Numbered from the stretch's first letter, positions 34,638 to 44,570 are shown. The stretch: DNA of 64,000 nt from Methylosinus trichosporium OB3b (GCF_002752655.1 NZ_CP023737.1:3620001-3684000), one strand, 5' to 3'. The notes: a model not told the origin generated them from the sequence alone. Program-made: numbers and translations.

Positions 34638-35432
34638 ATGAACAAAGCCCAGATCGCGGTCCTCGGCGTCGCCATTGTTGCGGGCGGCGGAGCTTTCATG
34701 ATGCTGAGCACCGAGCCGACGCCGCCGCAGCCGATGCATCTGGTCGCGCCGCCGCCCCCGCGCACGACGGATCAGGTGCTGGTCGCGGCCCGCGACCTTC
34801 CCTTCGGCGCGGCGCTCGCCGAGGCGGACACCAGCTGGATCGAATGGCCGATCTCCGCCGTGCCGCCGGGCGTGCTGCGCAAGAGCGAAGCGCCGGAGAT
34901 CAAGAAAGACATAGAGGGCGCCTTCGTGCGCACGCCGCTCGCCAATGGCGAGCCGATCCGCCGCGAGCGGCTGATCAAGGGCCAGACGCCCGGGCTGATG
35001 TCCACGATGATCTCCGCCGGCCGGCGCGCGGTGGCCATCGACGTCTCGCCCAACACGACGGCTGGCGGCTTCATCCTGCCCAATGATCACGTCGACGTGA
35101 TCCGCCTCTATCGCGATCCCGATCAGGGCGGGCAGATCGGCTCCGACATGAATTCGGAGGTCATTCTGCGCAATGTGCGCGTGCTCGCCATGGGACCTGT
35201 GTTCCAGACCAAGAATGGCGAGAGCAGCGTCACCGGCGCGACCGCCACCCTCGATCTCGAGCCGCGTCAGGCCGAGCTCGTCATTCTCGCGCAGCGCTCC
35301 GGGCAGCTCGCGCTGATGCTGCGTCCGATCGCCGACGCGCTCGCCGACGAGAAGCCGGAATCGGCGGCGCCCGGCCAGGACCCGCTCACCATCGTGCGCT
35401 TCGGCGTGACCTCCACCATGCGCGCGCGGTGA
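34638..35432 (+). CDS. cpaB: Flp pilus assembly protein CpaB/RcpC
   Basis: 264 aa from the ATG at 34638. The N-terminus MNKAQIAVLGVAIVAGGGAF is a membrane anchor. A SAF-type domain begins VLVAARDLPFGAALAEADTSW (near residue 47), and the RcpC core follows (AGRRAVAIDVSPNTTAGGFI, LPNDHVDVI). It is periplasmic and works with the secretin in pilus export. Its stop is close to the secretin start. Confidence 0.93.
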   Translation: MNKAQIAVLGVAIVAGGGAFMMLSTEPTPPQPMHLVAPPPPRTTDQVLVAARDLPFGAALAEADTSWIEWPISAVPPGVLRKSEAPEIKKDIEGAFVRTPLANGEPIRRERLIKGQTPGLMSTMISAGRRAVAIDVSPNTTAGGFILPNDHVDVIRLYRDPDQGGQIGSDMNSEVILRNVRVLAMGPVFQTKNGESSVTGATATLDLEPRQAELVILAQRSGQLALMLRPIADALADEKPESAAPGQDPLTIVRFGVTSTMRAR

Positions 35433-35461
35433 CGCGCCGCACCGAAGAAAGAGACGATGCA

Positions 35462-36946
35462 ATGGACATTCGGCGAGGAGCGGCGCGCATGAGCGGCTCG
35501 AGACGTCATCTCATTCCGACCCTCGCCACGGCGCTGGCGCTCGTCGGCGCGGGGTCGCTTCCCGCCGTGGCGGCGCCGCAGAGCTGGGGCGTCGAATCGG
35601 ACAGCGACGCGATCATGTCGCGAAGGGTCGCCATGGGCGTCGGCAAGTCGATCATCGTCGACCTGCCGGCCGACGCGGCGGAGATCGTCGTCGGCAATCC
35701 CAAGGTCGCCAACGCCGTCGTGCGTTCGACCCGCAAGCTCTACATCATGGGCGTCGAGACCGGCCAGACGACGATCTTCGCGCTCGACCGCAGCGGCCGC
35801 CAGATCGCCAATCTCGAGATCAGCATCGGCCGCGACGTCGGCGAGCTCGGCCCGTTGCTGCACGCCGCCCTGCCGAACTCGAATATTTCCGCGCGCACCG
35901 TCAATGACGCGATCATTCTCACGGGAACGGTCGACTCCGCCTCCGAGGCGCAGCGCGCCGTCGACATCGCCAAGGGCTTCGCCGCGCGCTCGGCCTCGGC
36001 CTCGGCCCAGAGCGCCGGCGGCTCGCCGGCCGACGGCCTCGTCGTCAACGCGCTCGTCATCCGCACGCAGGACCAGGTGATGTTGAAGGTCACTGTGGCC
36101 GAGGTGGAGCGGCGCGTGCTCAAGCAGCTCGGCATTTCCGCGCAGAGCGGCGGCGAGACGCTGCTGAAGGGCGGCTGGGGCCAGCTCGTGCAGCAGAACC
36201 CTTTCGCCGTCAACTCGGCATTGACCGCGAGCTCGCTGACGATCAACGGCAACAATGGCTCCACGGCGACCTTGCAGGCCTATGAGCGTTACGGCGTGTC
36301 GCGCGTGCTCGCCGAGCCGACCGTCACCGCTATCTCGGGCGAGAGCGCGAAATTCACCGTCGGCGGCGAGATCGCGGTGCCTGGCAACAGCAGCTGCATC
36401 GCCGGCTCGACCCTCTGCTCTTCCGTCGGCATCGTGTTCAAGCCCTATGGCGTATCGCTGAACTTCACGCCCGTCGTGCTCGCGCAAGGGCGCATTCTGC
36501 TGCATCTCGCCACCGAGGTGACGGAGATCGACTATCAGGCGGCCCAAGCCTACAACGGCGTCACCGTTCCGGGCTTCAAGACGCGCAAGAACGAGACCAG
36601 CGTCGAGCTTCCCTCCGGCGGTTCGATCGCCACGGCCGGCCTTTTGACGCAAAAATCCGATCAGGCGATCAACGGTCTTCCCGGCCTCATCAATCTTCCC
36701 GTTCTCGGCGCGCTGTTCCGCTCGCGCGATTATCAGCGCAACGAGACCGAGTTGCTCATCGTCGTGACGCCCTACATCGCCCGCGCGTTGTCGGCGCGCG
36801 ACGTCACCCGTCCCGACGACGGCTTCGCCGACGCCAGCGATCCGCAAGCGTGGCTGCTCGGACGCGTCAACCGGCTCTACGCCAATCCCCAGCATCCGCA
36901 GGCGGCCCCTCAGCTCAAGGGTCGCATCGGCTTCATTCAGGACTGA
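35462..36946 (+). CDS. cpaC: Flp pilus secretin CpaC/RcpA
   Basis: 494 aa from the ATG at 35462; a GTG at 35429 overlapping the cpaB stop is a second choice. A signal peptide precedes an N-terminal domain with VDLPADAAEIVVGNPKVANA, a BON-like middle part, and the secretin barrel with ALLQAYERYGVSR-type start, VPGFKTRKNETSVELPSGGS and LPVLGALFRSRDYQRNETEL. It forms the outer-membrane channel for the Flp pilus. The N-terminal domain resembles the stand-alone protein at 30628. Confidence 0.93.
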   Translation: MDIRRGAARMSGSRRHLIPTLATALALVGAGSLPAVAAPQSWGVESDSDAIMSRRVAMGVGKSIIVDLPADAAEIVVGNPKVANAVVRSTRKLYIMGVETGQTTIFALDRSGRQIANLEISIGRDVGELGPLLHAALPNSNISARTVNDAIILTGTVDSASEAQRAVDIAKGFAARSASASAQSAGGSPADGLVVNALVIRTQDQVMLKVTVAEVERRVLKQLGISAQSGGETLLKGGWGQLVQQNPFAVNSALTASSLTINGNNGSTATLQAYERYGVSRVLAEPTVTAISGESAKFTVGGEIAVPGNSSCIAGSTLCSSVGIVFKPYGVSLNFTPVVLAQGRILLHLATEVTEIDYQAAQAYNGVTVPGFKTRKNETSVELPSGGSIATAGLLTQKSDQAINGLPGLINLPVLGALFRSRDYQRNETELLIVVTPYIARALSARDVTRPDDGFADASDPQAWLLGRVNRLYANPQHPQAAPQLKGRIGFIQD

Positions 36947-36969
36947 GCGCTATGCGAGGAGCGGCTCCC

Positions 36970-37707
36970 ATGTCTATGCGATCCACGAGAGCGACGATCG
37001 CGGCGCGCCTTCCCGCGCTCTGCGCCCGCGCGGCCTTGGCCGCGGCGATGGCGGCGCCGCTCGCAGGCTGCGGCGTCAACAAGGTGATGCCGCCGCCCGC
37101 CGTCGTGCATGATTATCGCGATCGTCACCCGGTCGTGCTCGCCGATGCGACAACCGCCATCGACGTCTTTCCCGAGCAGAGGCTCGATCAGGCGACGGTC
37201 GATCGCATCCAGTCTTTCGTGCAACGCTATCGGCGCCTCGGCCATGGACAGATCACGCTGCTGGCGCCGACCGGCTCGCGCAATACGGCGACGCGGGCGG
37301 GCGTCGACGCTGTGCGGAGGCAGCTCGCCGACTCCGGCGTCGCGGGAGCGGTCTATGTCGGCACCTATCCAGTGAGCGACGCCGATCTCGCCGCGCCGGT
37401 GCGGCTGTCGTTCCAGGGCATCAAGGCCAAGGTCGCGGATCGGTGCGGCCAATGGCCGGAAGATCTCGCCTCGGCGAGCTCTCTGAAGGGCTGGAACAAC
37501 GACACGCATTGGAATTTCGGCTGCGCCAATCAAGCGACGCTGGCGGCGCAGATCGATGATCCGCGCGATCTCGCCTCGCCGCGCGGAGAGACTCCGGCGG
37601 ATATCGAATCGCGCATGCGCGCCTTGAACAAGGTGCGTACGGGCGTCGATCCGTCGACGAAATGGATGGTCAAGGGAAGCAACATCAGCTCAGTGGGAGG
37701 CGATTGA
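36970..37707 (+). CDS. cpaD: Pilus assembly lipoprotein CpaD
   Basis: 245 aa from the ATG at 36970, chosen because GAGGAG precedes it; an in-frame ATG at 36952 is possible. AAPLAGCGVNKVMPP near residue 30 is a lipobox, so it should be an outer-membrane lipoprotein. The CpaD core shows RHPVVLADATTAIDVFP and WNFGCANQATLAAQIDDPRD. It probably assists secretin placement. The stop overlaps the cpaE start by one base. Confidence 0.92.
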   Translation: MSMRSTRATIAARLPALCARAALAAAMAAPLAGCGVNKVMPPPAVVHDYRDRHPVVLADATTAIDVFPEQRLDQATVDRIQSFVQRYRRLGHGQITLLAPTGSRNTATRAGVDAVRRQLADSGVAGAVYVGTYPVSDADLAAPVRLSFQGIKAKVADRCGQWPEDLASASSLKGWNNDTHWNFGCANQATLAAQIDDPRDLASPRGETPADIESRMRALNKVRTGVDPSTKWMVKGSNISSVGGD

Positions 37708-38960
37708 TGACCAGTGACGCCGGCGCGGCGAGCGGCGGATCGGCGCCGCAGATCGCGCCTTTGCCGCGCATTTCCGTGCAGGCATTCTGCGAGACGCAGG
37801 ACTTCGTGGCGCTGATGAACACAGCCGCCGTCGATCGTCGCATGGACAAGACTCATGTGAAGGTTCACATGGGCGGCGTCGCCGCGGCCATCGAGGCGTT
37901 TCGCGGCGCGCCGACGCCCAATCTGATCATTCTCGAGACGTTCGGCGATCGTCGCCAGCTGATCGGGCAGCTCGATACGCTCGCCGAATCCTGCGATCCG
38001 GGCACCAAGGTCGTCGTGCTCGGCCACGAGAACGACATCGCGCTCTATCGTGAGCTCATCTCTCGCGGCGTCAGCGATTATATCGTTGCGCCGCTCGACA
38101 CTCTGAGCTTCATCGCGCGACTCTCCGAGCTCTACACGGCGGCGGCCGAATCGCTCGGGCGCATCATCGCGGTCGTCGGCGCCAAGGGCGGCGTCGGCGC
38201 GTCCAGCATCGCGCATAATCTCGCCTGGTCGATCGCGCGCGCTCTGCAGATGCAGACGGTGATCGCGGATCTCGATCTCCCGTTCGGCACCGCGGGCCTC
38301 GATTTCAATCAGGACCCGCCGCAGGGCGTCGCCGAGGCCGTGTTCGCGCCCGACCGCGTCGATTCCAATCTCGTCGATCGCCTGCTGTCGAAATGCAGCG
38401 ATCAGCTCAGCCTGCTCGCCGCGCCCGCGACCATCGACCGGCTCTATGATCTGCCCGAATCGGCCTTCGACGCGATCATCGACGTGCTGCGCGCCACTTC
38501 GCCTAGCACGGTGCTCGACGTTCCGCATCAATGGTCGGCGTGGACGAAGCGCGTGCTGGTCGGCGCCGATCAGCTGGCGATCGTCGCCGCGCCCGATCTC
38601 GCGAGCCTGCGCAACACCAAGACGCTGCTCGACACGCTGCGCCTGTCGCGGCGCAACGACCAGGCGCCGAAGGTCCTGCTCAACATGGTCGGAGTTCCGC
38701 GCCGACCCGAGATCACGCCCGCCGACTTCGCCAAGGCGATCGAGATCGAGCTCGCGGCGGTGATTCCGTTCGAGGCCAAGCTGTTCGGCTCCGCGGCCAA
38801 TAATGGGCAGATGCTCGCCGAGGTCGAGCCGGGCTCGAAGATCGTCGAATCTTTCGACGCTCTCGGACGCGAGCTGATGGGACGCACGGGGCTGCGCAAG
38901 GCCAAGTCGGGCTTGTTCGCGCCGCTCATCGAGCGCTTTTCGCGCCGGCGCGCCGGCTGA
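37707..38960 (+). CDS. cpaE: Pilus assembly ATPase-like protein CpaE/TadZ
   Basis: 417 aa from the ATG at 37707. Residues 24-140 are a receiver-like domain lacking an obvious phospho-Asp, and residues about 150-390 form a MinD/ParA-type domain with AVVGAKGGVGASSIAHNLAW as deviant Walker A. TadZ proteins direct pilus placement at the cell pole. The context between cpaD and cpaF is standard. Confidence 0.92.
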   Translation: MTSDAGAASGGSAPQIAPLPRISVQAFCETQDFVALMNTAAVDRRMDKTHVKVHMGGVAAAIEAFRGAPTPNLIILETFGDRRQLIGQLDTLAESCDPGTKVVVLGHENDIALYRELISRGVSDYIVAPLDTLSFIARLSELYTAAAESLGRIIAVVGAKGGVGASSIAHNLAWSIARALQMQTVIADLDLPFGTAGLDFNQDPPQGVAEAVFAPDRVDSNLVDRLLSKCSDQLSLLAAPATIDRLYDLPESAFDAIIDVLRATSPSTVLDVPHQWSAWTKRVLVGADQLAIVAAPDLASLRNTKTLLDTLRLSRRNDQAPKVLLNMVGVPRRPEITPADFAKAIEIELAAVIPFEAKLFGSAANNGQMLAEVEPGSKIVESFDALGRELMGRTGLRKAKSGLFAPLIERFSRRRAG

Positions 38961-38989
38961 CGCGCGGCGATAGGAGACGAGGAACAGGT

Positions 38990-40417
38990 ATGTTCGGAAA
39001 GCGCACCAATGTCGGCGCCGAGACGCGCGCACGAACTCCCGAACCGGCGGTAGCCGCTGCGCCCAAGTCCGCCGCAGCAGCCCCTGCAGCCGCGGCGACG
39101 GCGCCGCAGCCGGTCGAGCAGCGCAAGTCCGAGCAATATTACGCGACGAAGAGCATGATCTTCGCGGCGCTCATCGAGGCGATCGATCTCGCTCAGCTCT
39201 CCAAGCTCGATCCCGACAATGCGCGCGAGGAGATTCGCGACATCGTCCACGAGATCGTCGCCATCAAGAATGTGGTGATGTCGATCTCCGAGCAGGAGGA
39301 TTTGCTCGAGGACATCTGCAACGACGTGCTCGGCTATGGTCCGCTCGAGCCGCTGCTGATGCGCGACGACATCGCCGACATCATGGTGAACGGCGCCACC
39401 AAGACCTATATCGAGGTCGGCGGCAAGATTCAGCTGACCGGCATAAGATTTCGCGACAATGCGCAATTGATGAACATCTGCCAGCGCATCGTCAGCCAGG
39501 TCGGCCGCCGCGTCGACGAATCCTCGCCGATCTGCGACGCGCGCCTGCTCGACGGCTCGCGCGTGAACGTCATCGGTCCGCCGCTCGCTATCGACGGACC
39601 CGCGCTGACGATCCGCAAATTCCGCAGGGACAAGCTCACTCTCGATCAGCTCGTCCGCTACGCCAGCATCTCGCCCGAAGGCGGCGAGGTGCTGAAGATC
39701 ATCGGCCGCGTGCGCTGCAATGTGCTGATCTCCGGCGGCACGGGCTCGGGCAAGACGACGCTGCTCAACTGCCTCACCAATTACATCGATGCGGACGAGC
39801 GCGTCATCACCTGCGAGGACGCGGCCGAGCTGCAATTGCAGCAACCGCATGTGGTGCGTCTCGAGACGCGCCCGCCCAATCTCGAGGGCCAGGGCTCGGT
39901 GACGATGCGCGATCTCGTCAAGAATTGTCTGCGCATGCGCCCCGAGCGCATCATCGTCGGCGAGGTGCGCGGACCGGAGGCCTTCGATCTGCTGCAGGCG
40001 ATGAACACCGGCCATGACGGCTCGATGGGCACTCTGCACGCGAACTCGCCGCGCGAGGCGTTGTCGCGTCTCGAATCCATGATCACCATGGGCGGATTCT
40101 CTCTGCCGGCCAAGACGATCCGCGACATGATCGTCTCGTCGATCGACATCATCGTGCAGGCGGCGCGCCTGCGCGACGGGTCGCGCCGCATCACTCACAT
40201 CACCGAGGTGCTGGGGCAGGAGGGCGATGTGGTCACGCTGCAGGATCTGTTCATCTACGAGATTCTCGGCGAAGACGCCAATGGCCGCATCATCGGGCGG
40301 CACCGCTCCACCGGCATCGGCCGTCCGCGCTTCTGGGAGCGCGCTCGATATTACGGCGAGGAGAATCGTCTCGGCGCGGCGCTCGACGCGGCGGTGGTCG
40401 AGGGACCGGTCGACTAG
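38990..40417 (+). CDS. cpaF: Flp pilus assembly motor ATPase CpaF/TadA
   Basis: 475 aa. A low-complexity Ala/Pro N-terminus (about 45 residues) is followed by the VirB11-type ATPase: PLLMRDDIADIMVNG, Walker A GGTGSGKTTLLN near residue 250, the Asp box ITCEDAAELQLQQPHV, Walker B with MRPERIIVGEVRGPEA, and the His box NTGHDGSMGTLHANSP. It powers Flp pilus assembly from the cytoplasm. Confidence 0.96.
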   Translation: MFGKRTNVGAETRARTPEPAVAAAPKSAAAAPAAAATAPQPVEQRKSEQYYATKSMIFAALIEAIDLAQLSKLDPDNAREEIRDIVHEIVAIKNVVMSISEQEDLLEDICNDVLGYGPLEPLLMRDDIADIMVNGATKTYIEVGGKIQLTGIRFRDNAQLMNICQRIVSQVGRRVDESSPICDARLLDGSRVNVIGPPLAIDGPALTIRKFRRDKLTLDQLVRYASISPEGGEVLKIIGRVRCNVLISGGTGSGKTTLLNCLTNYIDADERVITCEDAAELQLQQPHVVRLETRPPNLEGQGSVTMRDLVKNCLRMRPERIIVGEVRGPEAFDLLQAMNTGHDGSMGTLHANSPREALSRLESMITMGGFSLPAKTIRDMIVSSIDIIVQAARLRDGSRRITHITEVLGQEGDVVTLQDLFIYEILGEDANGRIIGRHRSTGIGRPRFWERARYYGEENRLGAALDAAVVEGPVD

Positions 40418-40428
40418 AATGTTTCTTG

Positions 40429-40450
40429 ATCGAACGGATCGTTCGAGCGG
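40429..40450. repeat. Short family A fragment between cpaF and tadB
   Basis: ATCGAACGGATCGTTCGAG contains CGAAC and GTTCG arms and resembles hairpin 3 of family A. It lies in the 63-base cpaF-tadB gap, inside the operon, so it does not stop transcription there. Confidence 0.45.
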
Positions 40451-40480
40451 CCGAGGCCGGCTTCAGAGAAAGGCATTCGC

Positions 40481-41455
40481 GTGGATCGACAGAGTCTCAT
40501 CGGCGCTACGCTCGCCGCGCTCGCGGTCGGCGGCGTCATGTATGCGGTCGTCTATCCTTATCTCTCGGGCGACTTCAAAGCGCAGAAGCGCACGGCGGCG
40601 CTGATGGCTTCGGGCGACCGGCGCCGCGAAGGCCGCAGCGCCGATCCGGCCAAGCGCCGGAAAATGATTCAGGACAGCCTCAAGGACATCGAGACCAAGG
40701 CGAAGCAGATCACGCTCGAGCAGCGCATCGCGCAGGCGGGCCTCGCCGTGTCGCGTTCCTTGTTCATGATCGGCGCTGGCGTCGCCGGCCTCTTCGCCGC
40801 GCTCTTCTCCTTCATTCTCAATCAAGATCCTCTGCTCGCCATCGGCGTCGGCGTCGGCGTCGCCGTCGGCGTCGGTCTGCCGCATTGGGGGCTCGGCTTT
40901 CTGGCGCGTCGACGCGTCGCCAAGTTCATCGAGGCCTTTCCCGGCTCGGTGGACATCATCATTCGCGGCATCAAGGCGGGCCTGCCGGTCGGCGACTGCT
41001 TCCGCATGATTGCTTCCGAAGCCGATGAGCCGGTGCGCAGCGAATTTCGCCAGATCGTCGAATCGCAGACGATCGGCCTCTCGATCGGCGAGGCGACCGA
41101 GCGCTTCGCCGAGCGCATGCCGGTCGCCGAAGCTTCTTTCTTCTCGATCGTCATCAGCCTGCAGGAGAAGTCGGGCGGCAATCTCTCCGAGGCGTTGAGC
41201 AATCTCGCCGGCGTGCTGCGCGAACGTAAGAAGATGAAAGCCAAGGTCAGAGCCATGTCGGCGGAGGCGAAAGCCTCGGCGGGCATCATCGGCAGCCTGC
41301 CGTTTCTGGTCGGCCTCGCGGTGTGGTTCACCAACAAGCCCTATATGGCGGTGCTGTTCGACACGACGGTCGGCAATATGATCATCGCCGGCAGCCTGCT
41401 GTGGATGGCCGTCGGCGTCTTCATCATGAAGAACATGATCGATTTCGAGATCTAG
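40481..41455 (+). CDS. tadB: Pilus assembly membrane protein TadB
   Basis: 324 aa from the GTG at 40481. It has an N-terminal membrane helix, a cytoplasmic stretch, two more helices and the T2SSF domain (FIEAFPGSVDIIIRGIKAGL, then KSGGNLSEALSNLAGVLRER) followed by two C-terminal helices. It forms the inner-membrane platform with TadC and is driven by CpaF. Confidence 0.93.
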   Translation: MDRQSLIGATLAALAVGGVMYAVVYPYLSGDFKAQKRTAALMASGDRRREGRSADPAKRRKMIQDSLKDIETKAKQITLEQRIAQAGLAVSRSLFMIGAGVAGLFAALFSFILNQDPLLAIGVGVGVAVGVGLPHWGLGFLARRRVAKFIEAFPGSVDIIIRGIKAGLPVGDCFRMIASEADEPVRSEFRQIVESQTIGLSIGEATERFAERMPVAEASFFSIVISLQEKSGGNLSEALSNLAGVLRERKKMKAKVRAMSAEAKASAGIIGSLPFLVGLAVWFTNKPYMAVLFDTTVGNMIIAGSLLWMAVGVFIMKNMIDFEI

Positions 41456-41490
41456 CGCGTCGTCGGCCGCAGCGTGAAAAGAGCGAGGAC

Positions 41491-42480
41491 ATGTTCGACA
41501 CTTTCGTCCAATATGCGTCCAACGGGCGGTTGATGTTCAGCCTGATGATCGCCGTGGCTGTCGTCGCCACGGTGATCTCCATCGGCCTCACCTTCTCGGG
41601 CGGCGATCGTCTCGCCAAGCGCATGAAGAGCGTCGCCAGCGAGCGCGAGCGCATCCGCGCGCGCGAGCGCGCCGCCGCCAACGCCAAAGCCAAGGAGAGC
41701 GGCCCCAAGGGCCTGCGGCAGCAGCCCAAGGTCTATATGAAGAACATCGTCGACCGGTTCTCGCTCGACACCTGGCTCAACACTGGCGACGCCAAGATGC
41801 GCCTCGCCTCGGCGGGCTATCGCGGCCCGCAGGCGGAGATCGCCTTTCTGTTCTTTCGGCTGGTCACGCCGATCGCCTTCGTTCTGTTCGGGATTTTCTA
41901 CTTCACCGTCGTCGACGATTCGGACTGGTCGCTCCTCGTCAAGATCGGCGTCGTCATCTTCGCCGCTTATGTCGGCGTCAAATCGCCGGAGCTGTTCCTC
42001 ACCAATGCGATCACCAAGCGCCAACAGAGCATGCGCATCGCCTTCCCCGATGCGCTTGATCTGATGTTGATCTGCGTCGAATCGGGATTGTCGATCGAGC
42101 ACGCTTTCCGCAAGGTGGGCAAGGAGATCGGCGTGCGCTCCGTGCCGCTCGCCGAAGAATTCGCGCTGGCGACGGCCGAGCTCTCTTATCTGCCCGATCG
42201 TCGCCAGGCCTTTCACAATCTCGCGGCGCGCACGGGCCTCGATTGCGTCAAGCAGATTTGCACCGTGCTCATTCAGGCGGAGAAATATGGAACGCCGCTG
42301 GGGCGTGCGCTGCGCGTGACGGCGCAGGAGAGCCGCGACATGCGTATGGCCGAGGCCGAGCGTCAGGCGGCGGCGCTGCCGCCCAAGCTCACTGTGCCGA
42401 TGATCGTGTTCTTCCTGCCGGTGCTGATGGTGGTGGTGATGGCGCCGGCGATCATTCAGGTGATGTCGCAGAGCTGGTGA
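41491..42480 (+). CDS. tadC: Pilus assembly membrane protein TadC
   Basis: 329 aa from the ATG at 41491 (GAGCGAGGAC upstream). Membrane helices lie at residues 12-32, 118-160 and the C-terminus. The T2SSF domain has FPDALDLMLICVESGLSIEH and VKQICTVLIQAEKYGTPLGR. It is the partner of TadB and ends the plus-strand assembly operon. Confidence 0.93.
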   Translation: MFDTFVQYASNGRLMFSLMIAVAVVATVISIGLTFSGGDRLAKRMKSVASERERIRARERAAANAKAKESGPKGLRQQPKVYMKNIVDRFSLDTWLNTGDAKMRLASAGYRGPQAEIAFLFFRLVTPIAFVLFGIFYFTVVDDSDWSLLVKIGVVIFAAYVGVKSPELFLTNAITKRQQSMRIAFPDALDLMLICVESGLSIEHAFRKVGKEIGVRSVPLAEEFALATAELSYLPDRRQAFHNLAARTGLDCVKQICTVLIQAEKYGTPLGRALRVTAQESRDMRMAEAERQAAALPPKLTVPMIVFFLPVLMVVVMAPAIIQVMSQSW

Positions 42481-42498
42481 CGGTGCTCCGAGTTCGGC

Positions 42499-42522
42499 GC
42501 GCTTTCCGATCGAATGGAACTC
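42499..42522. repeat. Family A fragment between tadC and tadD
   Basis: GCGCTTTCCGATCGAATGGA matches the reverse complement of family A hairpin 3 with one change. It sits in the 61-base convergent gap, where it could mark the 3' ends of both transcripts. Confidence 0.55.
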
Positions 42523-42541
42523 GCACAAGCGATAAACGCCG

Positions 42542-43366
42542 TCAGCGCGTCGCGCTCGCGGCCGACTTGCGCGTGCGCGCGCCATAGTTCTGGATCTCGC
42601 GCCAGCTGTTGGACTGCGCGATCATTTCACGGATCGACGCGACATTGGCGGCGGCGTCGATCGGCGAGAGATCGTGGCGCGACCAGCTCTCGGCTTCGGC
42701 GAATTTGCCTTGCAGAGCCAGCACCAGCGCGAGATTCTGACGCACGCGCATGTCGGCCGTCGGCTGTGCGGCGGCGGTCAGCAGCGTCTCTTCGGCGAGC
42801 GAGAGCTGCTTGGAGAGCGCGTAGGAGAGGCCGAGGTTGGAGAGCACGCCGGGGTCGTTCGTCCGGATTTTCAGCGCCGCTCGATAATATTCGCGCGCTT
42901 CATCGTGCTGACCGAGCTGATCGGCGATCGAGCCTTGCGCGGACAGCACCGACCAGTCGGGTCGCTCTGGCGTATGGGCGCGGCCCAGCACCTCGGCGGC
43001 TTCCTGTAGGCGACCTGCATCGGCCAGCGCCTTGCCATAGGCGGCGAGCACGTCGAGCTGCTCCGGATAGCGGATGGCGAGCCCCTGCAGCACGGCGACC
43101 GCCTGCGCATGGCGACCGAGCTTGGACAATGCGCGCGCATAGGTGAGGGCGACAGCCTTGTTTTTCGGCGAGGCGTCGTAGCGGCGCCCCCATTCTTCGG
43201 CAAAGCTCCGCAGCTCGCTTTCATCGCGCGGCGGCTCGACGCGCCGTTGCGGGCCGATCGAGCCGGTGACGTCGGAGAGCTTGCCGCACCCTCCGAGGGC
43301 GAGCAGCGCGCAGAGGGCGAGAGCCGTGGCCGCCGGTCGCGCTGCGTCGAAGTTCAAAGGGGACAT
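42542..43366 (-). CDS. tadD: TPR lipoprotein TadD
   Basis: 274 aa from the ATG at 43366 (GGAGCAGCGG upstream). ALLALGGCGKLSD near residue 22 is a lipobox. TPR units follow, including YARALSKLGRHAQAVAVLQG and YYRAALKIRTNDPGVLSNLG. TadD is a pilotin-like lipoprotein that aids secretin stability in tad systems. It is convergent to tadC and so must be transcribed separately from the main operon. Confidence 0.88.
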   Translation of the reverse strand: MSPLNFDAARPAATALALCALLALGGCGKLSDVTGSIGPQRRVEPPRDESELRSFAEEWGRRYDASPKNKAVALTYARALSKLGRHAQAVAVLQGLAIRYPEQLDVLAAYGKALADAGRLQEAAEVLGRAHTPERPDWSVLSAQGSIADQLGQHDEAREYYRAALKIRTNDPGVLSNLGLSYALSKQLSLAEETLLTAAAQPTADMRVRQNLALVLALQGKFAEAESWSRHDLSPIDAAANVASIREMIAQSNSWREIQNYGARTRKSAASATR

Positions 43367-43436
43367 GGGGCCGCTGCTCCTCTTTGCCGCGAATACGGTC
43401 GAGGCCGAGCAATAATTCGTTAACCTTAATGCTTTC

Positions 43437-44510
43437 TTAACGCGCGCCTTCGCCGATGCGGCGGGCGAGCTCGGCGAAATCCTCGCGCCATTGCTCGCAG
43501 GCGAAAGCGAGCGCGAAGAGATGCTCGAGCTCGTCGACCGTGAGGCTGCGCAGCCGGCCGTCGTCGCGCAGCCGCGCGATCTCTTGCGCGAAAGCCTCGA
43601 ATGCGTCGTCGAGCGGCGCCGACGCGTCGATCGCACGGCTCTCGCGCAGCGCGCGGGCGAGACCGCGCGCCCGTTCTCCCGCCTGTGTTGCGATCGCGTC
43701 GAGCGCGGGTCCTAGCGATTCGGCGAGCGCAAGCGGCAGAGGCGTGAGCGCGGCGCGTCCGATCATCACGAGATCATGGCGCATGCGCAGCAGCGCCTGC
43801 AGCAGCGGCGCGAGATCGGGCTCGGCGCCGGAGACGGCGGCGATGCGCTCATGCCGCGCCTCCTGCTCCATGCGGTCGAGCCGGGCGAACGCGGTCCCTA
43901 TGCTCCGCTGCAGGGCGCGGATGGTCTCTGCGTCCTGTCCGTCGGCGAAGCCGGCGAACAGCAGCGGCAGCGCTTCGGCGATCGTCTCGAGCATGTCGGC
44001 GGCAGCTTGTCGCGCCAGCACGCGCGCCCGCGCCGGAAAGACGATGTGCGAGACGACGAGCGCGACGGCGCCGCCGAGCGCCACCTCGAGCACGCGGTCA
44101 GAGGCGGAGTGAAAGGGCGTCGCATGGGTGAGGGTCGGCGCCAGCACGACGATGACGCCGGTCGAAGGCGCGACGGAGAAGCGCGGGCTGAAAGCGGCGA
44201 GCGTCGCCAGCGGCGCGATGGCGAGCGCGAGGGCGCCGACGAGCGAGGCTTCGCTCGTCGGCGGCAGCAGCGCGGAGACGAGCCCCGCATAGATGGCGCC
44301 GCCGACCGTGCCGAGCGCATAATCGATGGTCGCCTTGACCGAGCGGCCGACGCTCATCTGCGTCAGAATAACCGCGGTCAGCACCGCCCACAGCACCATG
44401 GGCGTGTCGGTGAGATGGCCGATGACCAGCGTCGCCACGGCGGCGATGGTGATGCGCGATCCGAGCGCCAGCTGCACGCGGCGACGGCGAATGGCGGCAA
44501 TGAGACCCAT
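43437..44510 (-). CDS. FUSC family inner-membrane protein
   Basis: 357 aa from the ATG at 44510 (GGAGTGACG upstream). Six membrane segments in the first 160 residues, with VLWAVLTAVILTQMSVGRSV and DYALGTVGGAIYAGL, match the fusaric-acid-resistance/aromatic efflux FUSC module. A helical cytoplasmic half follows. It has only one such module, so it is smaller than YccS/AaeB (about 650-720 aa). No HlyD-type partner is adjacent. Efflux of aromatic acids is a family-level suggestion. Confidence 0.78.
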   Translation of the reverse strand: MGLIAAIRRRRVQLALGSRITIAAVATLVIGHLTDTPMVLWAVLTAVILTQMSVGRSVKATIDYALGTVGGAIYAGLVSALLPPTSEASLVGALALAIAPLATLAAFSPRFSVAPSTGVIVVLAPTLTHATPFHSASDRVLEVALGGAVALVVSHIVFPARARVLARQAAADMLETIAEALPLLFAGFADGQDAETIRALQRSIGTAFARLDRMEQEARHERIAAVSGAEPDLAPLLQALLRMRHDLVMIGRAALTPLPLALAESLGPALDAIATQAGERARGLARALRESRAIDASAPLDDAFEAFAQEIARLRDDGRLRSLTVDELEHLFALAFACEQWREDFAELARRIGEGAR

Positions 44511-44543
44511 GACGTCACTCCGTCGTCGCGACGCAGCCGGTTA

Positions 44544-44570
44544 GCGCTTTCCGATCGAACGGAATCGTTC
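44544..44570. repeat. Family A fragment between FUSC and mgtA genes
   Basis: GCGCTTTCCGATCGAACGG is an exact 19-base reverse complement of part of the copy at 5504-5604, followed by AATCGTTC, giving a short hairpin. It lies in the 88-base gap. Confidence 0.7.
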